From contig OY740776.1 of assembly GCA_963513935.1 (NCBI GenBank), positions 14,433,819 to 14,497,818 on the forward strand: a stretch of DNA of 64,000 nucleotides, in the 5' to 3' direction. Position 1 is the first letter of the stretch. Each line of letters starts with the position of its first letter. Of this stretch, positions 60,601-64,000 are shown in pieces. The DNA comes from Aphrophora alni. Lineage: Eukaryota > Arthropoda > Insecta > Hemiptera > Aphrophoridae. The notes beneath the pieces were generated by a model. The model made no database searches and was not told the origin of the DNA. It saw only the letters and a list, made by a program, of their open reading frames with translations. Position numbers and translations under genes: made by a program.

Positions 60601-61931
60601 AATAAGTACTGTTAATTACAAAAAATAAGTCAAAATATGATGTAAAATAAATAAATGTTATACCAACATACCATTTATTATACAAAACTTGTTTCGATTT
60701 TCCAGTTTTACAACCTGCAACTGAAGGAAAAACTTGCGTGTAATTCATGTGTAAGTGCTGTTTCCATATTTTGCTAGGGTAAATATAAAACGCGTAGTAA
60801 ACCTTTTCTCTAGTTTGGAAATAACTCATTCCAAATCAAAGTTTGGAAACAGGAATTTTTCATTTGCTGATATTACACCTGTTTCAAGAAAAGTGATAAA
60901 TCAGAAATAAATCATTACCGCTTCGTGTTATTCTTATCTAGTAAACAAGACGTCCCTTCTACGTATGATTTAAGAAGCACCTACCAACCAGAAAATTAAA
61001 TGTCAAAAACTCTAATTTTACCGAGCACCTCATTAACAGTTGCCATACATATTCAAATTTTGATAGTGACATGGAAATAATGTGTGTGTGTGTGTGTGTG
61101 CAAAAAGGGACGATATATAAATGCTATAGAAGAATACGATAAGTAACGGGTCAAAATGTAATTCCACCAATTTATTAAATGACTAACTTTCTTTCTCGTC
61201 AAACACGATATTCGACACAAAATCCACCCACAATGACTGGAGATAAGATTCAAGATGGCAGAACTAAACCATGTTGACTTACCAGTCAGACATGCGTGTA
61301 CATGATAAAACGACTCGTCTACAATTTCACATATGCTTTAAGTAATAAACGATCTCCAAACGGAATGAAATGAGTTTTGTGTAGTATTGTACATTTGTAA
61401 TTATTTTAATTTTCCTGGTGATGGGTAATTCATCCGAAACTGCAGTAGAGTTAAAATAAGAAATAGGTAAATTAAAGGATTAGGAAACATATTTTTAATA
61501 TACTGAAATTAAATTATTATGTATAAAATCTGACAATGCACCCGTTTTTATATAAAATGTTTTATGCAATAAACAAATCTAATCTAAACTAACTTTTGTT
61601 AGTTAGGAGTTTGATTTTATCCATATTGAATGGGTATGTGAGATAATGTTTGCGTACAGTATACTTTAAAAAGAATTTTATAAAATTAGTTGATTCATAA
61701 AATTTGATTAAATAATTATAGTACTTATATGATTAAAATCATTCAACACATACAAGTTTTTTAATTATTCACAATTAAACTTATATAAGTGTCGTTTGTA
61801 AACTTTGAATATTACCTGTTTCTTGTGCGTTGGTGAGACCATAGGCGAAGAAGCTGGAGAGCCACAAAGGAACTTCCCATCATGGTCCATCTCTCCAAGA
61901 TAGTCAAACCTCTACAAGCTACTGCAGGCTA
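15566..61931 (-). CDS. GLUT-type (SLC2A, class I) facilitative sugar transporter, whole gene with 11 coding exons
   Basis: Major facilitator sugar uniporter of the plasma membrane. Joining 61890-61816, 59087-58983, 55052-54892, 48440-48316, 45889-45749, 43160-43023, 38502-38321, 34957-34745, 30830-30728, 23264-23096 and 15665-15566 gives 1512 nt, 503 residues and one stop. Every junction is GT-AG and every phase fits. Motifs in order: GVINAP (53-58); GSLAGSWFADRFGRKG (101-116); GRF (147-149); PMYLIEISPLALRG (163-176); PESPKYL (230-236); QQLSGINA (302-309, carrying the class I QLS motif); GPIPYF (406-411); NWTAN (433-437); PET (475-477). Asn67-Glu-Ser is a possible glycosylation site in the first outer loop. 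About 12 membrane segments are expected, and the length is close to human GLUT1 (492). Odd points: the GPIPWF tryptophan is Tyr410, and the tail after PET lacks the usual K-G. The gene is probably an insect glucose transporter; exact substrate and orthology are not determined. Confidence 0.93.
15921..16581 (-). repeat. LTR, left copy (3' LTR in element orientation)
   Basis: Nearly identical to 19500-20160. The visible differences are two bases at the extreme end. Ends CCTAACA on the plus strand. The internal side begins TCACCGGCGCCCACGAG. Confidence 0.85.
17590..17860. repeat. Degenerate TCGTCG-rich repeats inside the LTR element
   Basis: Motifs TTTCGTCGCA, TATCGTCGTA, TTTCATCGCA, TTTCGTCGTA and TACGTCGCA recur every few tens of bases among CCTCGTAGA copies. 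They sit in a strongly pyrimidine- and A-biased stretch. Confidence 0.45.
19481..19496 (-). promoter_or_regulatory. Primer-binding site for tRNA-Gly
   Basis: The minus strand reads TGGTGCATCGGCCGTG, 3 nt inside the 5' LTR. The first 14 bases are complementary to the CGGCCGATGCA-CCA 3' end of animal tRNA-Gly(GCC). Confidence 0.75.
19500..20160 (-). repeat. LTR, right copy (5' LTR in element orientation)
   Basis: Colinear with the left LTR at a constant offset of 3579. The near identity implies recent insertion, compared with the decayed elements around it. Confidence 0.85.
20694..22019. other. Intron 10, nothing recognised
   Basis: No exon or bounded repeat seen; includes a short (GT)n at 21848-21866. 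A TGTAAG start at 21127 was considered as an LTR but has no partner. Confidence 0.4.
22020..22626. mobile_element. TTAA-type MITE with near-palindromic units
   Basis: TTAA precedes CACTCTTAAGGAAACAT on the left (22016-22019). The right end reads ATGTTTCCCTAAGAGTG, then A, then TTAA. Near-palindromes CGGTCTGTGAGACGG (22193-22207) and GGTCCCTGAGACC (22568-22580) and the related GGTCTGACGAGCACC (22038-22052) lie inside. The extra A at the right end leaves the exact duplication uncertain. Confidence 0.55.
23096..23264 (-). CDS. Transporter exon 10 (residues 415-471, TM11-TM12)
   Basis: 169 nt, phase 1 to 2. It encodes ELFEVGPRPSAMAMGS, then VANWTANFIVGMTFP and a hydrophobic TM12. GPRP and NWTxNF are strict family motifs, and Trp434 equals Trp412 of GLUT1. 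The donor falls inside the Tyr471 codon (TA|GTAAGT). Unspliced reading would hit TAG immediately, which supports the junction to exon 11. Confidence 0.94.
23384..24060 (-). pseudogene. mariner transposase relic, catalytic and C-terminal part
   Basis: Minus-strand pieces in order: ITEDESWVTSCPKKAC (first Asp region), a VNSEYYKGVLQCLR segment, RKRPEKWANGF, CHATPH, then SFSKNNVPVCPHPPYSPNLA and QSDFLLIAKIKIVIKGKQFD. The latter is the third-Asp motif and tail of mariner (HPPYSPDLAPSDFxLFPKLK). At least four frame changes. It lies only 120 bp from exon 10. Confidence 0.7.
24300..24606 (+). pseudogene. mariner transposase N-terminal relic
   Basis: Reads EVHAVICFWWAKKYTAVDIY, then GKLCAVYGKNDMSDSAV, KWC and VTDELVK-like pieces. 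This is the first helix-turn-helix of mariner (AEIHRxLCxVYGExxMSxxxVxxWC). Stops from 24452 on. It is cut at 24606 by the repeat 24607-25643 and continues beyond it as the C-terminal fragment. Confidence 0.65.
24607..25643 (+). mobile_element. LTR-like insertion 1 (solo LTR candidate)
   Basis: Begins TGTAAGCATGGGACAT and ends ACTTACA (TG...CA). The 4-mer AACA stands at both sides (24603-24606, 25644-25647). It interrupts the mariner relic. The first 30 bases match the minus-strand start at 577 and resemble the insertion at 26105. No internal coding region; boundaries are inferred from duplication and target continuity. Confidence 0.5.
25648..26104 (+). pseudogene. mariner transposase C-terminal relic, with a small insertion
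   Basis: Continues the mariner copy. DNA similar to 5701-5935 encodes a decayed VFDHPxxSPDLAPxDYxL region and MKKWL, then NEWF and VAEFYDEGI. About 158 bp (roughly 25877-26034) absent from the 5.8-kb copy is inserted after the GATGAGGGTATT block. The shared sequence then resumes (AAAAAGTTGTTCACC). Confidence 0.6.
26105..26997 (+). mobile_element. LTR-like insertion 2 (solo LTR candidate)
   Basis: Begins TGTAAGTATAAGACATCTTC and ends ACATACA. Flanked by GGGT and GAGT, a 4-bp duplication with one change. Removing it restores the mariner sequence TTGTAAC as in the 5.9-kb copy. Same orientation as insertion 1 but similar only near the start. Confidence 0.5.
27002..27090 (+). repeat. mariner 3' end, displaced by insertion 2
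   Basis: TTGTAACTATAATTTGTATC, then ACCTCTAATTGTATTGG and an end at ACTTTCCGAACAGCCCT, matching 5930-6028. Confidence 0.65.
27320..28600 (+). mobile_element. LTR-like element A with adjacent GGCGCC motif
   Basis: Starts TGTAATACC and is colinear, with gaps, to 55428-57380. Shared blocks include GGGAGGGGA, AGGTTTCCAAA, CATGCGGT and the right-end AACTTC. Both copies stop at TGGCGCCC followed by TTGTCGAG. The motif could be a primer site (8 nt complementary to tRNA-Lys ends) in plus orientation, or the tract before a 3' LTR in minus orientation. No internal genes. Confidence 0.5.
28601..29097. other. Intron 9, nothing recognised
   Basis: No coding signal or repeat recognised. Confidence 0.45.
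29098..29945 (+). pseudogene. Tc1/mariner-superfamily transposase relic
   Basis: Pieces in order across frames: LTEEKVFIVEHYFRSY (helix-turn-helix start), SLRRTSL-like, SILAMTIQYF, NVWFFDE-like, DQTSLLRHPSIVNVQY, VNEVWYREQVMTPFPRDLRR, FCKKPT, VVQQGNHFS, and TIGELSKKTVGTVRGYV. The order matches a long insect transposase. Every catalytic motif is damaged. Terminal repeats not found. Confidence 0.5.
30278..30642 (+). mobile_element. pogo-like MITE, copy 1
   Basis: TA on both sides. Inverted ends CAGTAGAACCCCTCTAATCC and GGATTAGAGGGGTTCTACTG. 365 bp, no coding capacity. A second copy lies inverted at 62796-63172. It is 85 bp from exon 9 (start of that exon at 30728). Confidence 0.85.
30728..30830 (-). 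CDS. Transporter exon 9 (residues 381-415, TM10)
   Basis: 103 nt, phase 0 to 1. It encodes QEVSWVPYFSIVAVLGYVFV and then YGVGLGPIPYFIAS. The GPIPYF stretch matches GPGPIPWF of GLUT1, with Tyr410 at the position of the inhibitor-binding Trp388. Confidence 0.94.
31230..31710 (+). repeat. Retroelement 3' remnant (possibly Penelope-like or LINE)
   Basis: A frame ends KSPQGVVTRSRARKLNTTNN and then RPLP-stop. About 230 nt on comes CGGGAATGGATTCTTATTCC, then CGAAACGTCGTGTTTTG. Hairpin-plus-GAAACGTCG tails recur at the 3' ends of animal retroelements. Family not certain; no catalytic domain is present. Confidence 0.35.
31711..32352. other. Intron 8, nothing recognised
   Basis: AT-rich with no exon or repeat recognised. 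Confidence 0.45.
32353..33190 (+). pseudogene. mariner relic, internally deleted
   Basis: GAGGGCTACTTTTTAAGTAA resembles a mariner terminal repeat. At 32551 ICPGEIHQQLVEVYRKGVTN matches the mariner helix-turn-helix. Further fragments NRRFAVDECIKGF and TEEYKKKR follow, then a C-terminal-like GDWLNEDG and YFKNVVVYINSSIL. The catalytic middle is missing. Multiple frame changes. Confidence 0.5.
33195..34364 (-). mobile_element. Tc1/mariner-superfamily element, internally deleted
   Basis: TA flanks (33193-33194, 34365-34366). Ends CAGGGTGTTTATAAAAGAAC on the left; the right end reads GTTCTTTTATAAACACCTG. 1170 bp. It carries one minus-strand transposase relic. Terminal bases CAGGGTGT are shared with the element at 40017. 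Confidence 0.8.
33318..34282 (-). pseudogene. Transposase of the 33195 element, deleted and frameshifted
   Basis: The N-terminal part (34282-33977) holds the helix-turn-helix and linker (TILNWYNQFRETGSALKGKS then PGRPS). Next comes a frame change and, after a deletion of the second DNA-binding region, NVMFSDKATFHVNGSVNRHN (first Asp). A stop precedes QDGAPPHYSNRVRD (second Asp), another frame change follows, then WPPRSPDLTPLDFILWG (third Asp) and the tail ending GAHIELY. The second-to-third Asp spacing is about 41 as in the 40942 relic. Confidence 0.75.
34745..34957 (-). CDS. Transporter exon 8 (residues 310-380, TM7-TM9)
   Basis: 213 nt, phase 0 to 0. It begins VCYYSMRIFESAGL, continuing the SGINAVxYYS signature, and covers TM8 (GVVNFGVAVLMIPFVNY) and TM9. 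The inter-helix turn reads NYCRRRTLLL where other members have AGRRTL, so the conserved glycine is replaced by arginine. The donor is the weaker ATG|GTTAGT. Confidence 0.93.
34958..36833. other. Intron 7, first part, nothing recognised
   Basis: Several AT-rich chance frames (for example 36130-36486 minus, 118 codons) without similarity. No repeat boundaries found. Confidence 0.45.
36834..37281. mobile_element. pogo-like MITE, second family
   Basis: TA flanks. Inverted ends CAGTAGACTCTCATAAATTC and CCGGATTTATGAGAGACTAC followed by TG. 448 bp, GC-rich centre, no coding capacity. Confidence 0.8.
37600..38175 (+). repeat. Possible LINE 3' end
   Basis: Ends TTTGTCAATGGCTGGAAAAA, then TAAATGATATGAAATG, a form common at insect LINE 3' termini. 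No coding part is recognised upstream, so this is weak. Confidence 0.25.
38321..38502 (-). CDS. Transporter exon 7 (residues 249-309, central loop and TM7)
   Basis: 182 nt, phase 1 to 0. It starts in the hydrophilic intracellular loop (LARIRGQSMEVV and an acidic, Asn-rich stretch). TM7 follows and ends in LQAGQQLSGINA. The QLS triplet marks class I (glucose-type) GLUT proteins, and Gln302/Gln303 match the glucose-binding Gln282/Gln283 of GLUT1. The donor is GCG|GTAAGT. Confidence 0.95.
38503..40016. other. Intron 6, first part, nothing recognised
   Basis: Holds a 10-nt poly(C) near 38911 and a short GTGTGTGT run near 39900. No element boundaries seen. Confidence 0.4.
40017..42333 (+). mobile_element. 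Tc1/mariner-superfamily element with long inverted repeats
   Basis: TA flanks (40015-40016, 42334-42335). Inverted repeats of about 280-290 bp start CAGGGTGTATATAAAGTCCC. The left terminal block occurs twice in tandem (40017-40300 and 40301-40585). The inner copy matches the right terminus better, including the GACGGCTGTTCAAAGG edge. The single transposase frame lies between. 2317 bp in all. Confidence 0.9.
40942..42012 (+). pseudogene. Tc1/mariner-superfamily transposase (41-residue D-D spacing), three in-frame stops
   Basis: One uninterrupted frame of 356 codons with no frameshift, broken only by TAA at 41590 and 41605 and TGA at 41905. N-terminal helix-turn-helix (MSLNERERITLLMMVGWGNN and on to TTVGRIVERFM), GRPAT linker and second DNA-binding region. 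Catalytic Asp159 (FSDECTFMMNG), Asp250 (WFQQDGAPSH) and Asp292 (WPARSPDLSPLDYFVWG), with 41 residues between the last two, unlike the 34 of classic mariner. Apart from the stops all motifs are intact, so the copy is young. Would bind the terminal repeats and catalyse cut-and-paste at TA. Confidence 0.9.
42394..42445. repeat. (AT)n microsatellite
   Basis: About 26 uninterrupted AT units, 60 bp after the transposon end. Confidence 0.95.
43023..43160 (-). CDS. Transporter exon 6 (residues 203-249, TM6 and PESPKYL)
   Basis: 138 nt, phase 1 to 1. It encodes a hydrophobic TM6 ending in VIPVLPESPKYLYTIL, the PESPRYL signature that closes the N-terminal half, and the start of the long cytosolic loop (GNKQKALK). 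The acceptor is TGTAG|GTACTG, which is consistent because it keeps the frame. Confidence 0.94.
43161..45748. other. Intron 5, nothing recognised
   Basis: A less AT-rich, G-rich stretch (44500-45300) has no recognisable frame or repeat partner here. Confidence 0.4.
45749..45889 (-). CDS. Transporter exon 5 (residues 156-203, TM4-TM5)
   Basis: 141 nt, phase 1 to 1. It encodes GLITGVIPMYLIEISP followed by LALRGVMGVL. This is the VPMYxxExxPxxLRG signature with Glu168 and Arg175. TM5 follows and contains Gln194, which aligns with the sugar-contacting Gln161 of GLUT1. Where GLUT1 has GTLHQL this protein has GVLCPL, a local departure in the same helix. Confidence 0.94.
45890..48315. other. Intron 4, apart from the mariner fragment
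   Basis: No exon or bounded repeat recognised outside 46695-46900. Confidence 0.4.
46695..46900 (+). pseudogene. mariner transposase N-terminal relic
   Basis: ATG at 46695 opens MTKLVDQRFCIRFGLKLEPL, then YKETVQVIKRTFMDD, then stops. After the stops pieces TKIK, SFKGLGIY and NRSTF continue the same frame. This matches the first helix-turn-helix and the WYxRFKDGRxSxExDPRSGRP linker of mariner relatives. The rest is absent. Confidence 0.55.
48316..48440 (-). CDS. Transporter exon 4 (residues 114-156, TM3 and start of TM4)
   Basis: 125 nt, phase 2 to 1. It encodes the rest of the RKG turn, a hydrophobic TM3 (IISYALAIVSGLMFIV) and LLFLGRFVVGLASG. Arg148 matches the arginine equivalent to Arg126 of human GLUT1. 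Acceptor CCAG|GAAAGG; donor CAG|GTAAAT. Confidence 0.94.
48569..48660 (+). mobile_element. TTAA-type element, left end only
   Basis: TTAA (48565-48568) then CCCTTTCACGAG. Near-palindromes ACATCATATATGTCAT (48582-48597) and CATATCATATGATGTG (48608-48623) follow. A 29-nt poly(T) at 48636-48664 comes next. No matching right terminus found. Confidence 0.4.
48665..49826. other. Intron 3, nothing recognised
   Basis: Contains GGGCGCCCGG near 48806 without identifiable LTR borders. No exon seen. Confidence 0.4.
49827..49994 (+). repeat. 42-bp tandem repeat, four units
   Basis: Units at 49827, 49869, 49911 and 49953, each 42 bp. The core is ACACATCTACTCACTTCAAA then GTTCCCTTGTAACTG, with substitutions but no length change. 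It lies in an open frame (49724-50002) that reads a 14-residue repeat such as SNTSTHFKGSLVTV. No known protein recognised. Confidence 0.7.
49995..51789. other. Intron 3, nothing recognised
   Basis: C- and A-biased to 50450, then AT-rich. Only chance frames. Confidence 0.4.
51790..52480 (+). pseudogene. Penelope-like element relic with GIY-YIG endonuclease
   Basis: Frames in order: EPPRVLFKRHTNLKRMLVHP then KLPDKSKQPKLPQ, a CNRPR stretch, then IYQLQYRFCPAQYIGLTADN and LSTTMN. The pre-nuclease Cys region and the C-P-A-Q-Y-I-G motif are those of the endonuclease of Penelope-like elements. The second Cys of the motif is Tyr here, and stops follow. The reverse transcriptase region is not recognisable upstream. 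Confidence 0.6.
52640..53164. mobile_element. Foldback element, about 210-bp arms
   Basis: CTGTATACTGTAACTTGGCG at the left pairs with its inverse ending 53164. The arms stay about 90% matched through the block GTGTCGTGTTTGGTATCAAT, with a loop of roughly 85-100 bp. No coding capacity. The right arm is GC-richer than the surroundings. Confidence 0.75.
53171..54770. mobile_element. pogo-like element carrying a Penelope-like insertion
   Basis: TA flanks. Perfect 20-bp inverted ends CAGTACAACCTGTCATATCC. The interior includes the Penelope-like block 53488-54060 and a smaller inverted repeat (54247-54280 with 54417-54450). No transposase recognised. Confidence 0.7.
53488..54060 (+). mobile_element. 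Penelope-like 5'-truncated copy with inverted leader
   Basis: 53600-53960 is a direct repeat of 52180-52560 (the post-endonuclease region; shared AAAATCATGGATAT and ATAAAATCACTCCCTTCA). Its tail 53965-54058 is repeated inverted at 53488-53592 in front. Inverted partial copies at the 5' side are a known habit of Penelope-like elements. Confidence 0.6.
54778..54836 (+). repeat. Penelope-like tail fragment
   Basis: TAACAAGGACCACTTTCCAA and GTCTCCTATCCATAC match 53990-54045. It is directly next to the right end of the pogo-like element and 55 bp from exon 3. Confidence 0.55.
54892..55052 (-). CDS. Transporter exon 3 (residues 61-114, first outer loop and TM2)
   Basis: 161 nt, phase 0 to 2. It begins IIQHWCNESL, an outer loop with an N-glycosylation sequon at Asn67. 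It then encodes TM2 (LWSTIVSIFLIGGMVGSLAG) and the conserved cytosolic turn SWFADRFGR. The codon for Arg114 is split across the next intron. The turn is the family signature that holds the two halves of the N-terminal bundle. Confidence 0.95.
55428..57380 (+). mobile_element. LTR-like element B with adjacent GGCGCC motif, split by a TTAA element
   Basis: Starts TGTAATACC and ends near ATGGTAAAACATCTGGCGCC. Colinear with element A (27320-28600) once the insertion 56611-57219 is removed, leaving about 1.3 kb. The 173-codon minus frame at 55402-55923 is not kept in element A and is probably chance. Confidence 0.5.
56611..57219. mobile_element. TTAA-flanked MITE with AACGCC palindromes
   Basis: TTAA on both sides (56607-56610, 57220-57223). 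Ends CACGTTCACTGC and GCAGTGAACGTG. Palindromes AACGCCAATCGGCGTT (56627), AACGCCATTTCGCGTT (56668) and AACGCCATTTGGCGTT (56997 and 57051). 609 bp, no transposase. Confidence 0.8.
57560..58095. repeat. Diverged tandem duplication, period about 310 bp
   Basis: Blocks ATATCGACC...AAAATTTTTAAATG and ATATCGGCT...GAATTTTTAAACG repeat in order, about 75-80% alike by eye. The second unit contains ACAGGGTGTTTCAAAAATTA. Confidence 0.6.
58096..58982. other. Intron 2, nothing recognised
   Basis: AT-rich, no repeat or exon recognised. Confidence 0.45.
58983..59087 (-). CDS. Transporter exon 2 (residues 26-60, TM1)
   Basis: Phase 0 at both ends, 105 nt. It encodes SQNWTWLLCVTGVSTTLG and then ASVTVGHSIGVINAPAH, the first membrane segment with the GVINAP motif typical of GLUT proteins. 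The acceptor is TTTTTCAG and the donor is CAT|GTAAGT. Confidence 0.93.
59088..61815. other. Intron 1, nothing recognised
   Basis: Only a (TG)n run at 61081-61100 and chance frames. Confidence 0.45.
61816..61931 (-). CDS. Transporter exon 1 (5' leader 61931-61891, coding 61890-61816)
   Basis: The start ATG is at 61890-61888. Twenty-five codons encode MDHDGKFLCGSPASSP followed by MVSPTHKKQ, and the donor is CAG|GTAAT. A second in-frame ATG lies at codon 17, so a shorter N terminus is possible. A good 3' splice site (pyrimidine-rich, ending in GCAG) directly precedes 61931. The leader is therefore spliced to an upstream non-coding exon, and the promoter is not visible here. The N-terminal tail is cytosolic in this family. 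Confidence 0.85.
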
Positions 61932-62208
61932 CTGCAAAACAAAATACATGAAAAAATAAGTTTTACATTTTGTTTAGGTTCTACTTTCGTCACAATCTAG
62001 CCAACATAAATGATGGATGTTAAATAACAAATAAAACTTTTGTATTACATTGTAACAATAAATATTTCATATTTAAATGTTTATCATGTGATTATAAGTA
62101 GAGTTTTAAAGAAGTTAAAAACATTTTGATTGTTGATAAGAGTTTTCTAGTTACTAATTCCCATCAGACACTTATGGTACAGGCATGGTAATACCATAGC
62201 TGGATCTA

Positions 62209-62278
<70 letters not shown>

Positions 62279-62733
62279 CCATATAGTCTTAGATTGTTAC
62301 CTTTCTTTCAAGTCTCTTTTGACTAACTCTTGTTCTCTTCTGATCCTAACGCTAGCGTATCCTCAAGTTAGGGGGGTCTCAATTTTATACTCTTTTTTTT
62401 AAGGCAATGATGTCCACGGGGTTTAAATACGATTCTTAAATCTTTAATCGATCGCCGGTAAAAAACTTGACTGTTAGATTTCGCTGCCTGATACACACTG
62501 TGTGTATGTGTGTGTGTGTGCAAGGACCTTCTCCTTGTGGAAATGAATCACCGCTGTAATTTCCAACCGCGATAATTAGAATTGTGGCTTAACGCCAGTC
62601 ATTAAAATGGAACAATATAAAGTTTCTTCTAAGAAACAATAAATTTTCATAAAAGAGGTCAGAGAACATAAAACAACTTCTTTGCATACTACAATAAAAA
62701 TAATAATAAACACTTAAATAAAAATAAACATTA

Positions 62734-62777
<44 letters not shown>

Positions 62778-62795
62778 AGTATAATTAACAAAATA
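61932..62795. other. Intron upstream of transporter exon 1
   Basis: Holds poly(T) 62211-62278, (TG)n near 62500-62520 and (TA)n 62743-62774. No upstream exon or promoter recognised. Confidence 0.4.
62211..62278. repeat. 68-nt uninterrupted poly(T)
   Basis: On the minus strand this would be a poly(A) tail for sequence to its right, but no retroposon body or target duplication was recognised. It could also be an assembly artefact. Confidence 0.9.
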
Positions 62796-63172
62796 CAGTA
62801 GAACCCCTCTAATCCGCCCTCGGATGGTCCGTTACTCCGGTTAATCCGACCGTGCTCGAGCTCGCGATATTTTGCCAACGACTCACGGATCTGGCGCCAT
62901 TCTTTCCGGTTTGTTATCGCTTTCCCGCTTCAGTTCTGTGTCATCCCGCTTCAGTGCTGTGTCATTTGTTGTTTCTATTGATTTGCTATAGTACTTGCAA
63001 AGTTTATATATAGACTTTATTATATAGACTTTTAAAAGTTTGTATATCACTTAAAAAAAAAACTCTTTATATATTATATAATAAATATTGACTTTTTTCG
63101 GATAATCCGATCTTTTTTGCGTTCCGACGATGCCCCCAGTCCCAAAGGTGACGGATTAGAGGGGTTCTACTG
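62796..63172 (-). mobile_element. pogo-like MITE, copy 2
   Basis: TA flanks. The same 20-bp inverted ends as 30278-30642 and a colinear interior in opposite orientation (GCGCCATTCTTTCCGG for CCGGATGAATGGCGCC). 377 bp. Confidence 0.85.
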
Positions 63173-63249
63173 TAAAGAGAACATAAAGAAATAGTAATTA
63201 ATATAGTTAACAAAGTCAAAAAAGGAAAAGATTGTCAAAACTTGACTAT

Positions 63250-63490
63250 CAGAATTATGTTTAGATTTTGTATGAATAGGAAACAGGCTTATCTTAGAAA
63301 GTGGTCCTTGGTATTACTTAGTAATACACAAATAGAAAAACACAATAAAACATTTTAGCTCTGAAATATTTCATAAACACTGTTCACTTTCTCAATCACT
63401 AGAGAGTATAAAAAAAAAAGGTAAGCTTGTGTCTCCTATCCATACAAAATCACATTTAGGCTATGTGCCGTATTAAACTCTAACCTTTAT
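63250..63490. repeat. Penelope-like tails, inverted then direct
   Basis: 63258-63415 is the inverse of the tail seen at 53890-54045. A short direct copy (GGTAAGCTTGTGTCTCCTAT, 63420-63487) follows. Same inverted-plus-direct layout as 53488-54060. Confidence 0.5.
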
Positions 63491-64000
63491 CATAACTAGG
63501 TACCCCAAAAGAAAACCTGTTTTAAGATTACCGTTATTGTTATCAGACAGTGGGCAATCAGATATTTTAAACAGACATTTTGAGAATTTAAATTTGGAAA
63601 AGAACAATGCAATCGTGCCTATATAATTGGTTTGAATTACCCTCTATTATTCAAAAAAACATTTTAAACATTTTTCAATAATAGATAAAGATAGATGTTT
63701 TTTAAATGTAGATAAAGAACTGATTGCATTTGGTAAAATAATGAACAAATTGAAAGCCATATAAGCATGGCACTTTTTAAATGCTCCTAGATATGGTCTT
63801 GGAATTACATATTTGATATTACCGTTAATCTTTTGATATACTCATTTTCAACGCATTTTGTATTTCCACCTCATATACAAAATATACTTAAAACGTCAAA
63901 CATACAAATACCAAAACTTCATCTATTTGAACAGAAGAAAAGATGATTCATCCTTATTTTTTTCATTATTATACAAACAATTTTTTGTATGAAATTTAAA
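63491..64000. other. Right edge, nothing recognised
   Basis: AT-rich, no coding signal or repeat recognised. Confidence 0.45.

Noticed and set aside
1..64000. CRISPR arrays, operons, rRNA or tRNA genes
   Set aside because: No regular spacer arrays, no cloverleaf-like sequences and no rRNA motifs; the window is plainly eukaryotic.

Overview
The window is AT-rich eukaryotic nuclear DNA. It has GT-AG introns of 2 to 7.5 kb, dense old DNA transposons, Penelope-like and LTR elements, and no bacterial features. The sugar-transporter family and the mix of mariner, pogo, piggyBac-like, BEL/Pao-like and Penelope-like elements point to an arthropod, most likely an insect. The species cannot be named from the sequence.

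One gene dominates. A class I GLUT-type (SLC2A) facilitative sugar transporter lies on the minus strand. Its 11 coding exons run from the start codon at 61890 down to the stop at 15566. All exon phases agree and the product is 503 residues, with the signature motifs of the family in order. A non-coding leader is spliced onto the first coding exon from further upstream. At the left edge a convergent plus-strand gene contributes only its last exon (3324-3545), which encodes a coiled-coil tail possibly from an augmin HAUS1-like protein. A poly(A) signal follows it. The roughly 12 kb between the two genes, and all the transporter introns, are filled with transposon debris.

Layout: 1-3.3 kb is the last intron of the coiled-coil gene, with a piggyBac-like deletion derivative and an RNase H relic. 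3.6-15.5 kb is intergenic, with mariner, pogo, LINE, foldback and TTAA elements. 15.6-23.1 kb is transporter intron 10, with a pogo-like element split by an intact non-coding LTR retrotransposon. 23.3-30.7 kb is intron 9, with mariner relics that carry two LTR-like insertions, a third LTR-like element and another transposase relic. 30.8-34.7 kb is intron 8, with a pogo MITE, a mariner relic and an internally deleted mariner-superfamily element. 35-38.3 kb is intron 7. 38.5-43 kb is intron 6, with a 2.3-kb element whose transposase frame is broken only by three stop codons. 43-48.3 kb holds introns 5 and 4. 48.4-54.9 kb is intron 3, with a TTAA element end, a 42-bp tandem repeat, Penelope-like fragments, a large foldback and a pogo-like element. 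55-59 kb is intron 2, with an LTR-like element split by a TTAA element. 59-61.8 kb is intron 1. The right edge holds a 68-nt poly(T), a pogo MITE and Penelope-like tails.

I found no clearly novel biological system. The most interesting signals are: (i) at least five unrelated TTAA-flanked element families that share one architecture, terminal repeats plus family-specific iterated palindromes; (ii) a non-coding BEL/Pao-like element with near-identical LTRs, a tRNA-Gly primer site and a 5-bp target duplication; (iii) a nearly intact transposase with a 41-residue D-D spacing and a duplicated left end; (iv) apparent use of a transposon-borne poly(A) signal by the transporter gene.
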